Source: Apoderus coryli
Taxonomy: Eukaryota > Arthropoda > Insecta > Coleoptera > Attelabidae
Reading direction: 5' to 3'
Assembly: GCA_911728435.2 (NCBI GenBank)
Contig: OU452217.1
Coordinates: forward strand, 1,178,001 to 1,242,000
DNA length: 64,000 bases
The position numbers and the translations under genes were made by a program. Under the pieces are notes generated by a model that worked only from the letters and a program-made list of their open reading frames with translations, ran no database searches and was not told the DNA's origin. Below, piece by piece: positions 26,690 to 40,580 of this stretch. Position 1 is the stretch's first letter, and each line of letters starts with the position of its first letter.

Positions 26690-29200
26690 TTTTTGGCAGC
26701 CATTTGAACGTTTAATTCTAAATAACAAAATTTTAGTAACAAAACGCGCTAATTCGTTCTAAATTGCTTATTTACGCTTAATCTAACTTATTTTCTCTAA
26801 TAAAATTTACTTTTAAATTCTAAGTGAGAAAACAGCTTTTTGGGAGCCATTTGAAAAGTTTAATTCTAAATAACAAAATTTTAGTAACAAAACGCGCTAA
26901 ATCGTTCTAATTTGCTTTTTTACGCTTAATCTAATTTCTTTTGACTAATAAAATTAACTTTTAAATTCTAAGTGAGAAAACAGCTTTTTGGGAGCCATTT
27001 GAAAAGTTTATATCTAAATATCAAAATTTTAGTAACAAAACGCTCTAAATCGTTCTAATTTGCTTTTTTATGCTTAATCTAATTTCTTTAGACTAATAAA
27101 ATTTACTTTTAAATTCTAAGTGAGAAAACAGCTTTTAGGAAGCCATTTGAAAAGTTTATTTCTAAATATCAAAATTTTAGTAACAAAACGCTCTAATTCG
27201 TTCTAATTTGCTTTTTTATGCTTAATCTAATTTCTTTTGACTAATAAAATTTACTTTTAAATTCTAAGTGAGAAAACAGCTTTTTGGGAGCCATTTGAAC
27301 GTTTAATTCTAAATAACAAAATTTTAGTAACAAAACGCGCTAATTCGTTCTAAATTGCTTATTTACGCTTAATCTAGTTTATTTTCTCTAATAAAATTTA
27401 CTTTTAAATTCTAAGTGAGAAAACAGCTTTTTGGGAGCCATTTGAAAAGTTTAATTCTAAATAACAAAATTTTAGTAACAAAACGCGCTAAATCGTTCTA
27501 ATTTGCTTTTTTATGCTTAATCTAATTTCTTTTGACTAATAAAATTTACTTTTAAATTCTAAGTGAGAAAACAGCTTTTTGGGAGCCATTTGAACGTTTA
27601 ATTCTAAATAACAAAATTTTAGTAACAAAACGCGCTAATTCGTTCTAAATTGCTTATTTACGCTTAATCTAGTTTATTTTCTCTAATAAAATTAACTTTT
27701 AAATTCGAAGTGAGAAAACAGCTTTTTGGGAGCCATTTGAAAAGTTTAATTCTAAATAACAAAATTTTTGTAACTAAACGCGCTAAATCGTTCTAATTTG
27801 CTTTTTTATGCTTAATCTAATTTCTTTAGACTAATAAAATTTACTTTTAATTTCTAAGTGAGAAAACAGCTTTTTGGGAGCCATTTGAAACGTTTAATTC
27901 TAAATAACAATATTTTAGTAACAAAACGATCTAATTCGTTCTAAATTGCTTATTTACGCTTAATCTAACTTATTTTCACTAATAAAATTTACTTTTAAAT
28001 TCTAAGTGAGAAAACAGCTTTTTGGCAGCCATTTGAACGTTTAATTCTAAATAACAAAATTTTAGTAACAAAACGCGCTAATTCGTTCTAAATTGCTTAT
28101 TTATGCTTAATCTAACATATTTTCACTAATAAAATTTACTTTTAAATTCTAAGTATGAAAACAGCTTTTTGGGAGCCATTTGAAAAGTTTAATTCTAAAT
28201 AACAAAATTTTAGTAACAAAACGCTCTAATTCGTTCTAATTTGCTTTCTTATGCTTAATCTAATTTCTTTTGACTAATAAAATTTACTTTTAAATTCTAA
28301 GTGAGAAAACAGCTTTTTGGGAGCCATTTGAACGTTTAAATCTAAATAACAATATTTTAGTAACAAAACGCTCTAATTCGTTTTAAATTGCTTATTTATG
28401 CTTAATCTAACATATTTTCACTAATAAAATTTACTTTTAAATTCTAAGTGAGAAAACAGCTTTTTGGCAGCCATTTGAACGTTTAATTCTAAATAACAAA
28501 ATTTTAGTAACAAAACGCGCTAATTCGTTCTAAATTGCTTATTTACGCTTAATCTAACTTATTTTCTCTAATAAAATTTACTTTTAAATTCTAAGTGAGA
28601 AAACAGCTTTTTGGGAGCCATTTGAAAAGTTTAATTCTAAATAACAAAATTTTAGTAACAAAACGCGCTAAATCGTTCTAATTTGCTTTTTTACGCTTAA
28701 TCTAATTTCTTTTGACTAATAAAATTAACTTTTAAATTCTAAGTGAGAAAACAGCTTTTTGGGAGCCATTTGAAAAGTTTATTTCTAAATATCAAAATTT
28801 TAGTAACAAAACGCTCTAAATCGTTCTAATTTGCTTTTTTATGCTTAATCTAATTTCTTTAGACTAATAAAATTTACTTTTAAATTCTAAGTGAGAAAAC
28901 AGCTTTTTGGGAGCCATTTGAAAAGTTTATTTCTAAATATCAAAATTTTAGTAACAAAACGCTCTAATTCGTTCTAATTTGCTTTTTTATGCTTAATCTA
29001 ATTTCTTTTGACTAATAAAATTTACTTTTAAATTCTAAGTGAGAAAACAGCTTTTTGGGAGCCATTTGAACGTTTAATTCTAAATAACAAAATTTTAGTA
29101 ACAAAACGCGCTAATTCGTTCTAAATTGCTTATTTACGCTTAATCTAACTTATTTTCTCTAATAAAATTTACTTTTAAATTCTAAGTGAGAAAACAGCTT
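26690..29200. repeat. Duplication pair, 12-monomer offset (26690-27430 and 28460-29200)
   Basis: Marks at an offset of 1771 bp are AACTTATTTTCTCT (26791 and 28562) and AAAAGTTTAT(A/T)TCTAAATATC (about 27003 and 28774). Between them, AATCTAGTTTATTTTCTCT occurs twice, about 294 bp apart (near 27374 and 27668), marking a small tandem dimer. Confidence 0.75.
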
Positions 29201-31079
29201 TTTGGAAGCCATTTGAAAAGTTTAATTCTAAATAACAAAATTTTAGTAACAAAACGCGCTAATCCGTTCTAAATTGCTTATTTACGCTTAATCTAATTAC
29301 TTTTGACTAATAAAATTAACTTTTAAATTCTAAGTGAGAAAACAGCTTTTTGGGAGCCATTTGAAAAGTTTAATTCTAAATAACAAAATTTTAGTAACAA
29401 AACGCGCTAAATCGTTCTAATTTGCTTTTTTATGCTTAATCTAATTTCTTTAGACTAATAAAATTTACTTTAATTTCTAAGTGAGAAAACAGCTTTTTGG
29501 GAGCCATTTAAAACGTTTAATCCTAAATAACAATATTTTAGTAACAAAACGATCTAATTCGTTCTAAATTGCTTATTTACGCTTAATCTAACTTATTTTC
29601 ACTAATAAAATTTACTTTAAATTCTAAGTGAGAAAACAGCTTTTTGGGAGCCATTTGAAAAGTTTAATTCTAAATAACAAAATTTTAGTAACAAAACGCG
29701 CTAAATCGTTCTAATTGGCTTTTTTATGCTTAATCTAATTTCTTTAGTCTAATAAAATTTACTTTTAATTTCTAAGTGCGAAAATAGCTTTTTGGGAGCC
29801 ATTTGAAACGTTTAATTCTAAATAAAAATATTTTAGTAACAAAACGCTCTAATTCGTTCTAAATTGCTTATTTATGCTTAATCTAACATATTTTCACTAA
29901 TAAAATTTACTTTTAAATTCTAAGTGAGAAAACAGCTTTTTGGCAGCCATTTGAACGTTTAATTCTAAATAACAAAATTTTAGTAACAAAACGCGCTAAT
30001 TCGTTCTAAATTGCTTATTTATGCTTAATCTAACATATTTTCACTAATAAAATCTACTTTTAAATTCTAAGTATGAAAACAGCTTTTTGGGAGCCATTTG
30101 AAAAGTTTAATTCTAAATAACAAAATTTTAGTAACAAAACGCTCTAATTCGTTCTAATTTGCTTTCTTATGCTTAATCTAATTTCTTTAGACTAATAAAA
30201 TTTACTTTTAATTTCTAAGTGAGAAAACAGCTTTTTGGGAGCCATTTGAAACGTTTAATTCTAAATAACAATATTTTAGTAACAAAACGCTCTAATTCGT
30301 TCTAAATTGCTTATTTACGCTTAATCTAACTTATTTTCACTAATAAAATTTACCTTTAAATTCTAAGTGAGAAAACAGCTTTTTAGGAGCCATTTGAAAA
30401 GTTTAATTCTAAATAACAAAATTTTAGTAACAAAACGCGCTAAATCGTTCTAATTGGCTTTTTTATGCTTAATCTAATTTCTTTAGACTAATAAAATTTA
30501 CTTTTAATTTCTAAGTGAGAAAATAGCTTTTTGGGAGCCATTTGAAACGTTTAATTCTAAATAAAAATATTTTAGTAACAAAACGCTCTAATTCGTTCTA
30601 AATTGCTTATTTACGCTTAATCTAACTTATTTTCACTAATAAAATTTACTTTTAAATTCTAAGTAAGAAAACAGCTTTTTGGGAGCCATTTGAACGTTTA
30701 ATTCTAAATAACAATATTTTAGTAACAAAACGCTCTAATTCGTTCTAAATTGCTTATTTACGCTTAATCTAACATATTTTCACTAATAAAATTTACTTTT
30801 AAATTCTAAGTGAGAAAACAGCTTTTTGGCAGCCATTTGAACGTTTAATTCTAAATAACAAAATTTTAGTAACAAAACGCGCTAATTCGTTCTAAATTGC
30901 TTATTTATCTATAATCTATCTTATTTTCACTAATAAAATTTACTTTTAAATTCTAAGGGAGAAAACAGCTTTTTGGAGCCATTTGAAAAGTTTAATTCTA
31001 AATAACAAAATTTTAGTAACAAAACGCGCTAATTCGTTCTAAATTGCTTATTTACGCGCTTAATCTAACTTATTTTCAC

Positions 31080-33050
31080 TAGTAAAATTTACTTTTAAAT
31101 TCTAAGTGAGAAAACAGCTTTTGGGAGCCATTTGAAAAGTTTAATTCTAAATATCAAAATTTTAGTAACAAAACGCTCTAATTCGTTCTAATTTGCTTTT
31201 TATGCTTAATCTAATTTCTTTTGACTAATAAAATTTACTTTTAAATTCTAAGTGAGAAAACAGCTTTTTGGGAGCCATTTGAACGTTTAATTCTAAATAA
31301 CAAAATTTTAGTAACAAAACGCGCTAATTCGTTCTAAATTGCTTATTTACGCTTAATCTAACTTATTTTCACTAATAAAATTTACTTTTAAATTCTAAGT
31401 GAGAAAACAGCTTTTGGGAGCCATTTGAAAAGTTTAATTCTAAATAACAAAATTTTAGTAACAAAACGCGCTAAATCGTTCTAATTTGCTTTTTTATGCT
31501 TAATCTAATTTCTTTAAACTAATCAAATTTACTTTTAATTTCTAAGTGAGAAAACAGCTTTTTGGGAGCCATATGAAACGTTTAATTCTAAATAACAATA
31601 TTTTAGTAACAAAACGCGCTAATTCGTTCTAAATTGCTTATTTACGCTTAATCTAACTTATTTTCACTAATAAAATTTACTTTTAAATTCTAAGTGAGAA
31701 AACAGCTTTTTGGGAGCCATTTGAAAAGTTTAATTCTAAATAACAAAATTTTAGTAACAAAACGCGCTAAATCGTTCTAATTTGCTTTTTTATGCTTAAT
31801 CTAATTTCTTTAGACTAATAAAATTTACTTTTAATTTCTAAGTGAGAAAACAGCTTTTTGGGAGCCATTTGAAAAGTTTAATTCTAATTAACAAAATTTT
31901 AGTAACAAAACGCTCTAATTCGTTCTAAATTGCTTATTTACGCTTAATCTAACTTATTTTCACTAATAAAATTTACTTTTAAATTCTAAGTGAGAAAACA
32001 GCTTTTGGGAGCCATTTGAAAAGTTTAATTCTAAATAACAAAATTTTAGTAACAAAACGCGCTAAATCGTTCTAATTTGCTTTTTTATGCTTAATCTAAT
32101 TTCTTTAAACTAATCAAATTTACTTTTAATTTCTAAGTGAGAAAACAGCTTTTTGGGAGCCATATGAAACGTTTAATTCTAAATAACAATATTTTAGTAA
32201 CAAAACGCGCTAATTCGTTCTAAATTGCTTATTTACGCTTAATCTAACTTATTTTCACTAATAAAATTTACTTTAAAATTCTAAGTGAGAAAACAGCTTT
32301 TTGGGAGCCATTTGAAAAGTTTAATTCTAAATAACAAAATTTTAGTAACAAAACGCGCTAAATCGTTCTAATTTGCTTTTTTATGCTTAATCTAATTTCT
32401 TTAGACTAATAAAATTTACTTTTAATTTCTAAGTGAGGAAAACAGCTTTTTGGGAGCCATATGAAACGTTTAATTCTAAATAACAATATTTTAGTAACAA
32501 AACGCGCTAATTCGTTCTAAATTGCTTATTACGCTTAATCTAACTTATTTTCACTAATAAAATTTACTTGTAAATTCTAAGTGAGAAAACAGCTTTTTGG
32601 GAGCCATTTGAAAAGTTTAATTCTAAATAACAAAATTTTAGTAACAAAACGCGCTAAATCGTTCTAATTTGCTTTTTTATGCTTAATCTAATTTCTTTAG
32701 ACTAATAAAATTTACTTTTAATTTCTAAGTGAGAAAACAGCTTTTTGGGAGCCATTTGAAAAGTTTAATTCTAATTAACAAAATTTTAGTAACAAAACGC
32801 TCTAATTCGTTCTAATTTGCTTTTTTATGCTTAATCTAATTTCTTTTGACTAAAAAAATTTACTTTTAAATTCTAAGTGAGAAAACAGCTTTTTGGGAGC
32901 CATTTGAAAAGTTTAATTCTAATTAACAAAATTTTAGTAACAAAACGCTCTAATTCGTTCTAATTTGCTTTTTTATGCTTAATCTAATTTCTTTTGACTA
33001 ATAAAATTTACTTTTAAATTCTAAGTGAGAAAACAGCTTTTTGGGAGCCA
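31080..33050. repeat. Dimeric sub-array: alternating A and B monomers (about 295 bp)
   Basis: Here A-type and B-type monomers alternate, so the working repeat is about 295 bp. Many A copies begin after AGCCATATGAAACG and hold AACAATATTTTAG, while their B partners follow AGCCATTTGAAAAG and hold GCTAAATCG. A B subvariant with TTTAAACTAATCAAATTTA occurs at 31521 and about 32110. The same alternating pattern returns at about 36300-38050, 38800-40500, 43250-45000 and 48500-50270. Confidence 0.78.
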
Positions 33051-35400
33051 TTTGAACGTTTAATTCTAAATTACAAAATTTGACCAACAAAACGCTCTAT
33101 TTCGTTCTAAATTGCTTATTTACGCTTAATCTAACTCATTTTCACTAATAAAATTTACTTTTAAATTCTAAGTGAGAAAAGAGCTTTTTGGCAGCCATTT
33201 GAACGTTTATTCTAAATAACAAAATTTTACTTACAAAACGCTCTAATTCGTTCTAAATTGCTTATTTACGCTTAATCTAACTTCGTTTCACTAATAAAAT
33301 TTACTTTTAAATTCTAAGTAAGAAAACAGCTTTTTGGCAGCCATTTGAACGTTTAATATTAAATAACAAAATTTTAGTAACAAAACGCGCTAAAGCGTTC
33401 TAATTTGCTTTTTTGTGCTTAATCTAATTTCTTTTGATTAATAAAATTTACTTTTAAATTCTAAGTGAGAAAACAGCTTTTTGGCAGCCATTTGAACGTT
33501 TAATTCTAAATAACAAAATATTAGTAACAAAACGCGCTAAATCGTTCTAATTCGCTTTTTTAGGCTTAATCTAGTTTCTTTTGACTAATAAAATTTACTT
33601 TTAAATTCTAAGTGGGAAAGAGCTTTTTGGGAGGCATTTGAACGTTTAATACTAAATAACAAAATTTGACTAACAAAACGCTCTAGTTCGTTCTAAATTA
33701 CTTATTTACGCTTAATCTAACTTATTTTCACTAATAAAATTTACTTTTAAATTCTAAGTGAGAAAACAGCTTTTTGGCAGCCATTTGAACGTTTAATTCT
33801 AAATAACAAAATTTTAGTAACAAAACGCGCTAAATCGTTCTAATTCGCTTTTTTATGCTTAATCTAATTTCTGTTGACTAATAAAATTTACTTTTAAATT
33901 CTAAGTGAGAACAGCTTTTTGGGAGCCATTTGAACGTTTAATTCTAAATATCAAAATTTGACAAACAAAACGCTCTAGTTCGTTCTAAATTGCTTATTTA
34001 CGCTTAATCTAACTCATTTTCACTAAAAAAATTTACTTTTAAATTCTAAGTGAGAAAACAGCTTTTTGGCAGCCATTTGAACGTTTAATTGTAAATCACA
34101 GAATTTTAGTAACAAAACGCGCTAAATCGTTCTAATTTGCTTTTTTATGCTTAATCTAATTTTTTTGACTAATAAAATTTACTTTTAAATTCTAAGTGAG
34201 AAAACAGCTTTTTGGGAGGCATTTGAACGTTTAATTCTAAATAACAAAATATTAGTAACAAAACGCGCTAAATCGTTCTAATTTGCTTTTTTATGCTTAA
34301 TCTAATTTCTTTTGACTAATAAAATTTACTTTTAAATTCTAAGTGAGAAAACAGCTTTTTGGGAGGCATTTGAACGTTTAATTCTAAATAACAAAATATT
34401 AGTAACAAAACGCGCTAAATCGTTCTAATTAGCTTTTTTAGGCTTAATCTAGTTTCTTTTGACTAATAAAATTTACTTTTAAATTCTAAGTGAGAAAACA
34501 GCTTTTTGGGAGCCATTTCAACTTTTAATTCTAAATAACAAAATTTGACTAACAAAACGCTCTAGTTCGTTCTAAATTGCTTATTTACGCTTAATCTAAC
34601 TTATTTTCACTAATAACATTTACTTTTAAATTCTAAGTGAGAAAACAGCTTTTTGGCAGCCATTTGAACGTTTAATTGTAAATAACAGAATTTTAGTAAC
34701 AAACGCGCTAAATCGTTCTAATTTGCTTTTTTATGCTTAATCTAATTTTTTTGACTAATAAAATTTACTTTTAAATTCTAAGTGAGAAAACAGCTTTTTG
34801 GGAGGCATTTGAACGTTTAATTCTAAATAACAAAATATTAGTAACAAAACGCGCTAAATCGTTCTAATTTGCTTTTTTATGCTTAATCTAATTTCTTTTG
34901 ACTAATAAAATTTACTTTTAAATTCTAAGTGGGAAAGAGCTTTTTGGGAGGCATTTGAACGTTTAATACTAAATAACAAAATTTGACTAACAAAACGCTC
35001 TAGTTCGTTCTAAATTACTTATTTACGCTTAATCTAACTTATTTTCACTAATAAAATTTACTTTTAAATTCTAAGTGAGAAAACAGCTTTTTGGCAGCCA
35101 TTTGAACGTTTAATTCTAAATAACAAAATTTTAGTAACAAAACGCGCTAAATCGTTCTAATTTGCTTTTTTGTGCTTAATCTAATTTCTTTTGACTAATA
35201 AAATTTACTTTTAAATTCTAAGTGAGAAAACAGCTTTTTGGCAGGCATTTGAACGTTTAATTCTAAATAACAAAATTTTAGTAACAAAACGCGCTAAATC
35301 GTTTTAATTTGCTTTTTTGTGCTTAATCTAATTTCTTTTGACTAATAAAATTTACTATTAAATTCTAAGTGAGAAAACAGCTTTTTGGCAGCCATTTGAA
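33050..35400. repeat. First island of C-type (TTTGAC-AAC) monomers
   Basis: From 33070 some monomers change to AATTTGACCAACAAAACGC, AATTTGACTAAC or AATTTGACAAAC, interleaved with B-like copies that carry GCTTTTTTGTGC, AATTCGC or TTTTTTAGGC. Other local marks are GTGGGAAAGAGC, TTTTACTTACAAAACGC and GGGAGGCATTTG. None of these was seen to the left of this point. A near copy lies at 45280-47630. Confidence 0.8.
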
Positions 35401-38400
35401 CGTTTAATTCTAAATAACAATATTTTAGTAACAAAACGCTCTAATTCGTTCTAAATTGCTTATTTACGCTTAATCTAACTTATTTTCACTAATAAAATTT
35501 ACTTTTAAATTCTAAATGAGAAAACAGCTTTTTGGGAGCCATTTGAAAAGTTTAATTCTAAATAACAAAATTTTAGTAACAAAACGCTCTAATTCGTTCT
35601 AATTTGCTTTTTTATGCTTAATCTAATTTCTTTTGACTAATAAAATTTACTTTTAATTTCTAAGTGAGAAAACAGCTTTTTGGGAGCCATTTGAATCGTT
35701 TAATACTAAATAACTAAATTTTAGTAACAAAACGCTCTAATTCGTTCTAAATTGCTTATTTACGCTTAATCTAACATATTTTCACTAATAAAATTTACTT
35801 TTAAATTCTAAGTGAGAAAACAGCTTTTTGGCAGCCATTTGAACGTTTAATTCTAAATAACAAAATTTTAGTAACAAAACGCGCTAATTCGTTCTAAATT
35901 GCTTATTTACGCATAATCTAACTTATTTCCACTAATAAAATTTACTTTTAAATTCCAAGGGAGAAAACAGCTTTTTGGGAGCCATTTGAAAAGTTTAATT
36001 CTAAATAACAAAATTTTAGTAAAAAAACGCGCTAATTCGTTCTAAATTGCCTTTTTAGGCTTAATCTAACTTATTTTCACTAATAAAATTTACTTTTAAA
36101 TTCTAAGTGAGAAAACAGCTTTTTGGGAGCCATTTGAAAAGTTTAATTCTAAATATCAAAATTTTAGTAAGAAAACGCTCTAATTCGTTCTTATTTGCTT
36201 TTTTATGCTTAATCTAATTTCTTTTGACTAATAAAATTTACTTTTAAATTCTAAGTGAGAAAACAGCTTTTTGGGAGCCATTTGAACGTTTAATTCTAAA
36301 TAACAAAATTTTAGTAACAAAACGCGCTAATTCGTTCTAAATTGCTTATTTACGCTTAATCTAACTTATTTTCACTAGTAAAATTTACTTTTAAATTCTA
36401 AGTGAGAAAACAGCTTTTGGGAGCCATTTGAAAAGTTTAATTCTAAATAACAAAATTTTAGTAACAAAACGCGCTAATTCGTTCTAATTTGCTTTTTTAT
36501 GCTTAATCTAATTTCTTTAAACTAATCAAATTTATTTTTAATTTCTAAGTGAGAAAACAGCTTTTTGGGAGCCATATGAAACGTTTAATTCTAAATAACA
36601 ATATTTTAGTAACAAAACGCGCTAATTCGTTCTAAATTGCTTATTTACGCTTAATCTAACTTATTTTCACTAATAAAATTTACTTTAAAATTGTAAGTGA
36701 GAAAACAGCTTTTTGGGAGCCATTTGAAAAGTTTAATTCTAAATAACAAAATTTTAGTAACAAAACGCGCTAAATCGTTCTAATTTGCTTTTTTATGCTT
36801 AATCTAATTTCTTTTGACTAATAAAATTTACTTTTAAATTCTAAGTGAGAAAACAGCTTTTTGGGAGCCATTTGAACGTTTAATTCTAAATAACAAAATT
36901 TTAGTAACAAAACGCGCTAATTCGTTCTAAATTGCTTATTTACGCTTAATCTAACTTATTTTCACTAATAAAATTTACTTTAAAATTGTAAGTGAGAAAA
37001 CAGCTTTTTGGGAGCCATTTGAAAAGTTTAATTCTAAATAACAAAATTTTAGTAACAAAACGCGCTAAATCGTTCTAATTTGCTTTTTTATGCTTAATCT
37101 AATTTCTTTAGACTAATAAAATTTACTTTTAATTTCTAAGTGAGAAACAGCTTTTTGGGAGCCATTTGAAAAGTTTAATTCTAATTAACAAAATTTTAGT
37201 AACAAAACGCTCTAATTCGTTCTAAATTGCTTATTTACGCTTAATCTAACTTATTTTCACTAATAAAATTTACTTTTAAATTCTAAGTGAGAAAACAGCT
37301 TTTGGGAGCCATTTGAAAAGTTTAATTCTAAATAACAAAATTTTAGTAACAAAACGCGCTAAATCGTTCTAATTTGCTTTTTTATGCTTAATCTAATTTC
37401 TTTAAACTAATCAAATTTATTTTTAATTTCTAAGTGAGAAAACAGCTTTTTGGGAGCCATATGAAACGTTTAATTCTAAATAACAATATTTTAGTAACAA
37501 AACGCGCTAATTCGTTCTAAATTGCTTATTTACGCTTAATCTAACTTATTTTCACTAATAAAATTTACTTTTAAATTCTAAGTGAGAAAACAGCTTTTTG
37601 GGTGCCATTTGAAAAGTTTAATTCTAAATAACAAAATTTTAGTAACAAAACGCGCTAAATCGTTCTAATTTGCTTTTTTATGCTTAATCTAATTTCTTTA
37701 GACTAATAAAATTTACTTTTAATTTCTAAGTGAGAAAACAGCTTTTTGGGAGCCATATGAAACGTTTAATTCTAAATAACAATATTTTAGTAACAAAACG
37801 CGCTAATTCGTTCTAAATTGCTTATTTACGCTTAATCTAACTTATTTTCACTAATAAAATTTACTTTTAAATTCTAAGTGAGAAAACAGCTTTTTGGGAG
37901 CCATTTGAAAAGTTTAATTCTAAATAACAAAATTTTAGTAACAAAACGCGCTAAATCGTTCTAATTTGCTTTTTTATGCTTAATCTAATTTCTTTAGACT
38001 AATAAAATTTACTTTTAATTTCTAAGTGAGAAAACAGCTTTTTGGGAGCCATTTGAAAAGTTTAATTCTAATTAACAAAATTTTAGTAACAAAACGCTCT
38101 AATTCGTTCTAATTTGCTTTTTTATGCTTAATTAACTTATTTTCACTAATAAAATTTACTTTTAAATTCTAAATGAGAAAACAGCTTTTTGGGAGCCATT
38201 TGAAAAGTTTAATTCTAAATAACAAAATTTTAGTAACAAAACGCTCTAATTCGTTCTAATTTGCTTTTTTATGCTTAATCTAATTTCTTTTGACTAATAA
38301 AATTTACTTTTAATTTCTAAGTGAGAAAACAGCTTTTTGGGAGCCATTTGAATCGTTTAATACTAAATAACTAAATTTTAGTAACAAAACGCTCTAATTC

Positions 38401-40580
38401 GTTCTAAATTGCTTATTTACGCTTAATCTAACATATTTTCACTAATAAAATTTACTTTTAAATTCTAAGTGAGAAAACAGCTTTTTGGCAGCCATTTGAA
38501 CGTTTAATTCTAAATAACAAAATTTTAGTAACAAAACGCGCTAATTCGTTCTAAATTGCTTATTTACGCATAATCTAACTTATTTCCACTAATAAAATTT
38601 ACTTTTAAATTCCAAGGGAGAAAACAGCTTTTTGGGAGCCATTTGAAAAGTTTAATTCTAAATAACAAAATTTTAGTAACAAAACGCGCTAATTCGTTCT
38701 AAATTGCTTATTTACGCTTAATCTAACTTATTTTCACTAATAAAATTTACTTTTAAATTCTAAGTGAGAAAACAGCTTTTTGGGAGCCATTTGAAAAGTT
38801 TAATTCTAAATAACAAAATTTTAGTAAAAAAACGCGCTAATTCGTTCTAAATTGCCTTTTTAGGCTTAATCTAACTTATTTTCACTAATAAAATTTACTT
38901 TTAAATTCTAAGTGAGAAAACAGCTTTTTGGGAGCCATTTGAAAAGTTTAATTCTAAATATCAAAATTTTAGTAAGAAAACGCTCTAATTCGTTCTTATT
39001 TGCTTTTTTATGCTTAATCTAATTTCTTTTGACTAATAAAATTTACTTTTAAATTCTAAGTGAGAAAACAGCTTTTTGGGAGCCATTTGAACGTTTAATT
39101 CTAAATAACAAAATTTTAGTAACAAAACGCGCTAATTCGTTCTAAATTGCTTATTTACGCTTAATCTAACTTATTTTCACTAGTAAAATTTACTTTTAAA
39201 TTCTAAGTGAGAAAACAGCTTTTGGGAGCCATTTGAAAAGTTTAATTCTAAATAACAAAATTTTAGTAACAAAACGCGCTAAATCGTTCTAATTTGCTTT
39301 TTTATGCTTAATCTAATTTCTTTAAACTAATCAAATTTATTTTTAATTTCTAAGTGAGAAAACAGCTTTTTGGGAGCCATATGAAACGTTTAATTCTAAA
39401 TAACAATATTTTAGTAACAAAACGCGCTAATTCGTTCTAAATTGCTTATTTACGCTTAATCTAACTTATTTTCACTAATAAAATTTACTTTAAAATTCTA
39501 AGTGAGAAAACAGCTTTTTGGGAGCCATTTGAAAAGTTTAATTCTAAATAACATAATTTTAGTAACAAAACGCGCTAAATCGTTCTAATTTGCTTTTTTA
39601 TGCTTAATCTAATTTCTTTAGACTAATAAAATTTACTTTTAATTTCTAAGTGAGAAAACAGCTTTTTGGGAGCCATTTGAAAAGTTTAATTCTAATTAAC
39701 AAAATTTTAGTAACAAAACGCTCTAATTCGTTCTAAATTGCTTATTTACGCTTAATCTAACTTATTTTCACTAATAAAATTTACTTTTAAATTCTAAGTG
39801 AGAAAACAGCTTTTGGGAGCCATTTGAAAAGTTTAATTCTAAATAACAAAATTTTAGTAACAAAACGCGCTAAATCGTTCTAATTTGCTTTTTTATGCTT
39901 AATCTAATTTCTTTAAACTAATCAAATTTATTTTTAATTTCTAAGTGAGAAAACAGCTTTTTGGGAGCCATATGAAACGTTTAATTCTAAATAACAATAT
40001 TTTAGTAACAAAACGCGCTAATTCGTTCTAAATTGCTTATTTACGCTTAATCTAACTTATTTTCACTAATAAAATTTACTTTTAAATTCTAAGTGAGAAA
40101 ACAGCTTTTTGGGAGCCATTTGAAAAGTTTAATTCTAAATAACAAAATTTTAGTAACAAAACGCGCTAAATCGTTCTAATTTGCTTTTTTATGCTTAATC
40201 TAATTTCTTTAGACTAATAAAATTTACTTTTAATTTCTAAGTGAGAAAACAGCTTTTTGGGAGCCATATGAAACGTTTAATTCTAAATAACAATATTTTA
40301 GTAACAAAACGCGCTAATTCGTTCTAAATTGCTTATTTACGCGTAATCTAACTTATTTTCACTAATAAAATTTACTTTAAAATTCTAAGTGAGAAAACAG
40401 CTTTTTGGGAGCCATTTGAAAAGTTTAATTCTAAATAACAAAATTTTAGTAACAAAACGCGCTAAATCGTTCTAATTTGCTTTTTTATGCTTAATCTAAT
40501 TTCTTTAGACTAATAAAATTTACTTTTAATTTCTAAGTGAGAAAACAGCTTTTTGGGAGCCATTTGAAAAGTTTAATTCT
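35400..40580. repeat. Tandem duplication, 2.5-2.8 kb unit with monomer gains and losses
   Basis: The stretch 35400-38070 is followed by a copy at about 38131-40580. The offset is 2657 bp at TCTAAATGAGAAAAC (35511 and 38168), 2805 bp after one extra A monomer near 38640-38790 (GTAAGAAAACG at 36171 and 38976; AATCAAATTTA at 36524 and 39329), and 2510 bp after loss of a dimer (CCATATGAAACG at 37458 and 39968, and 37753 and 40264). This shows gain and loss of whole monomers after the duplication. Confidence 0.8.

Larger units (their letters stand above)
21425..31000. repeat. Long-range pair, 53-monomer offset (about 21425-23176 and 29250-31000)
   Basis: Shared sites lie 7824-7825 bp apart: GTTTAATCCTAAATAAC after AGCCATTTAAAACG (21695 and 29520), CTAAGTATGAAAAC (22248 and 30072), and TTATCTATAATC (23082 and 30906). 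The left edge of the later copy fits about 20988 better, so the later copy is a mosaic of two neighbouring registers. Confidence 0.75.
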
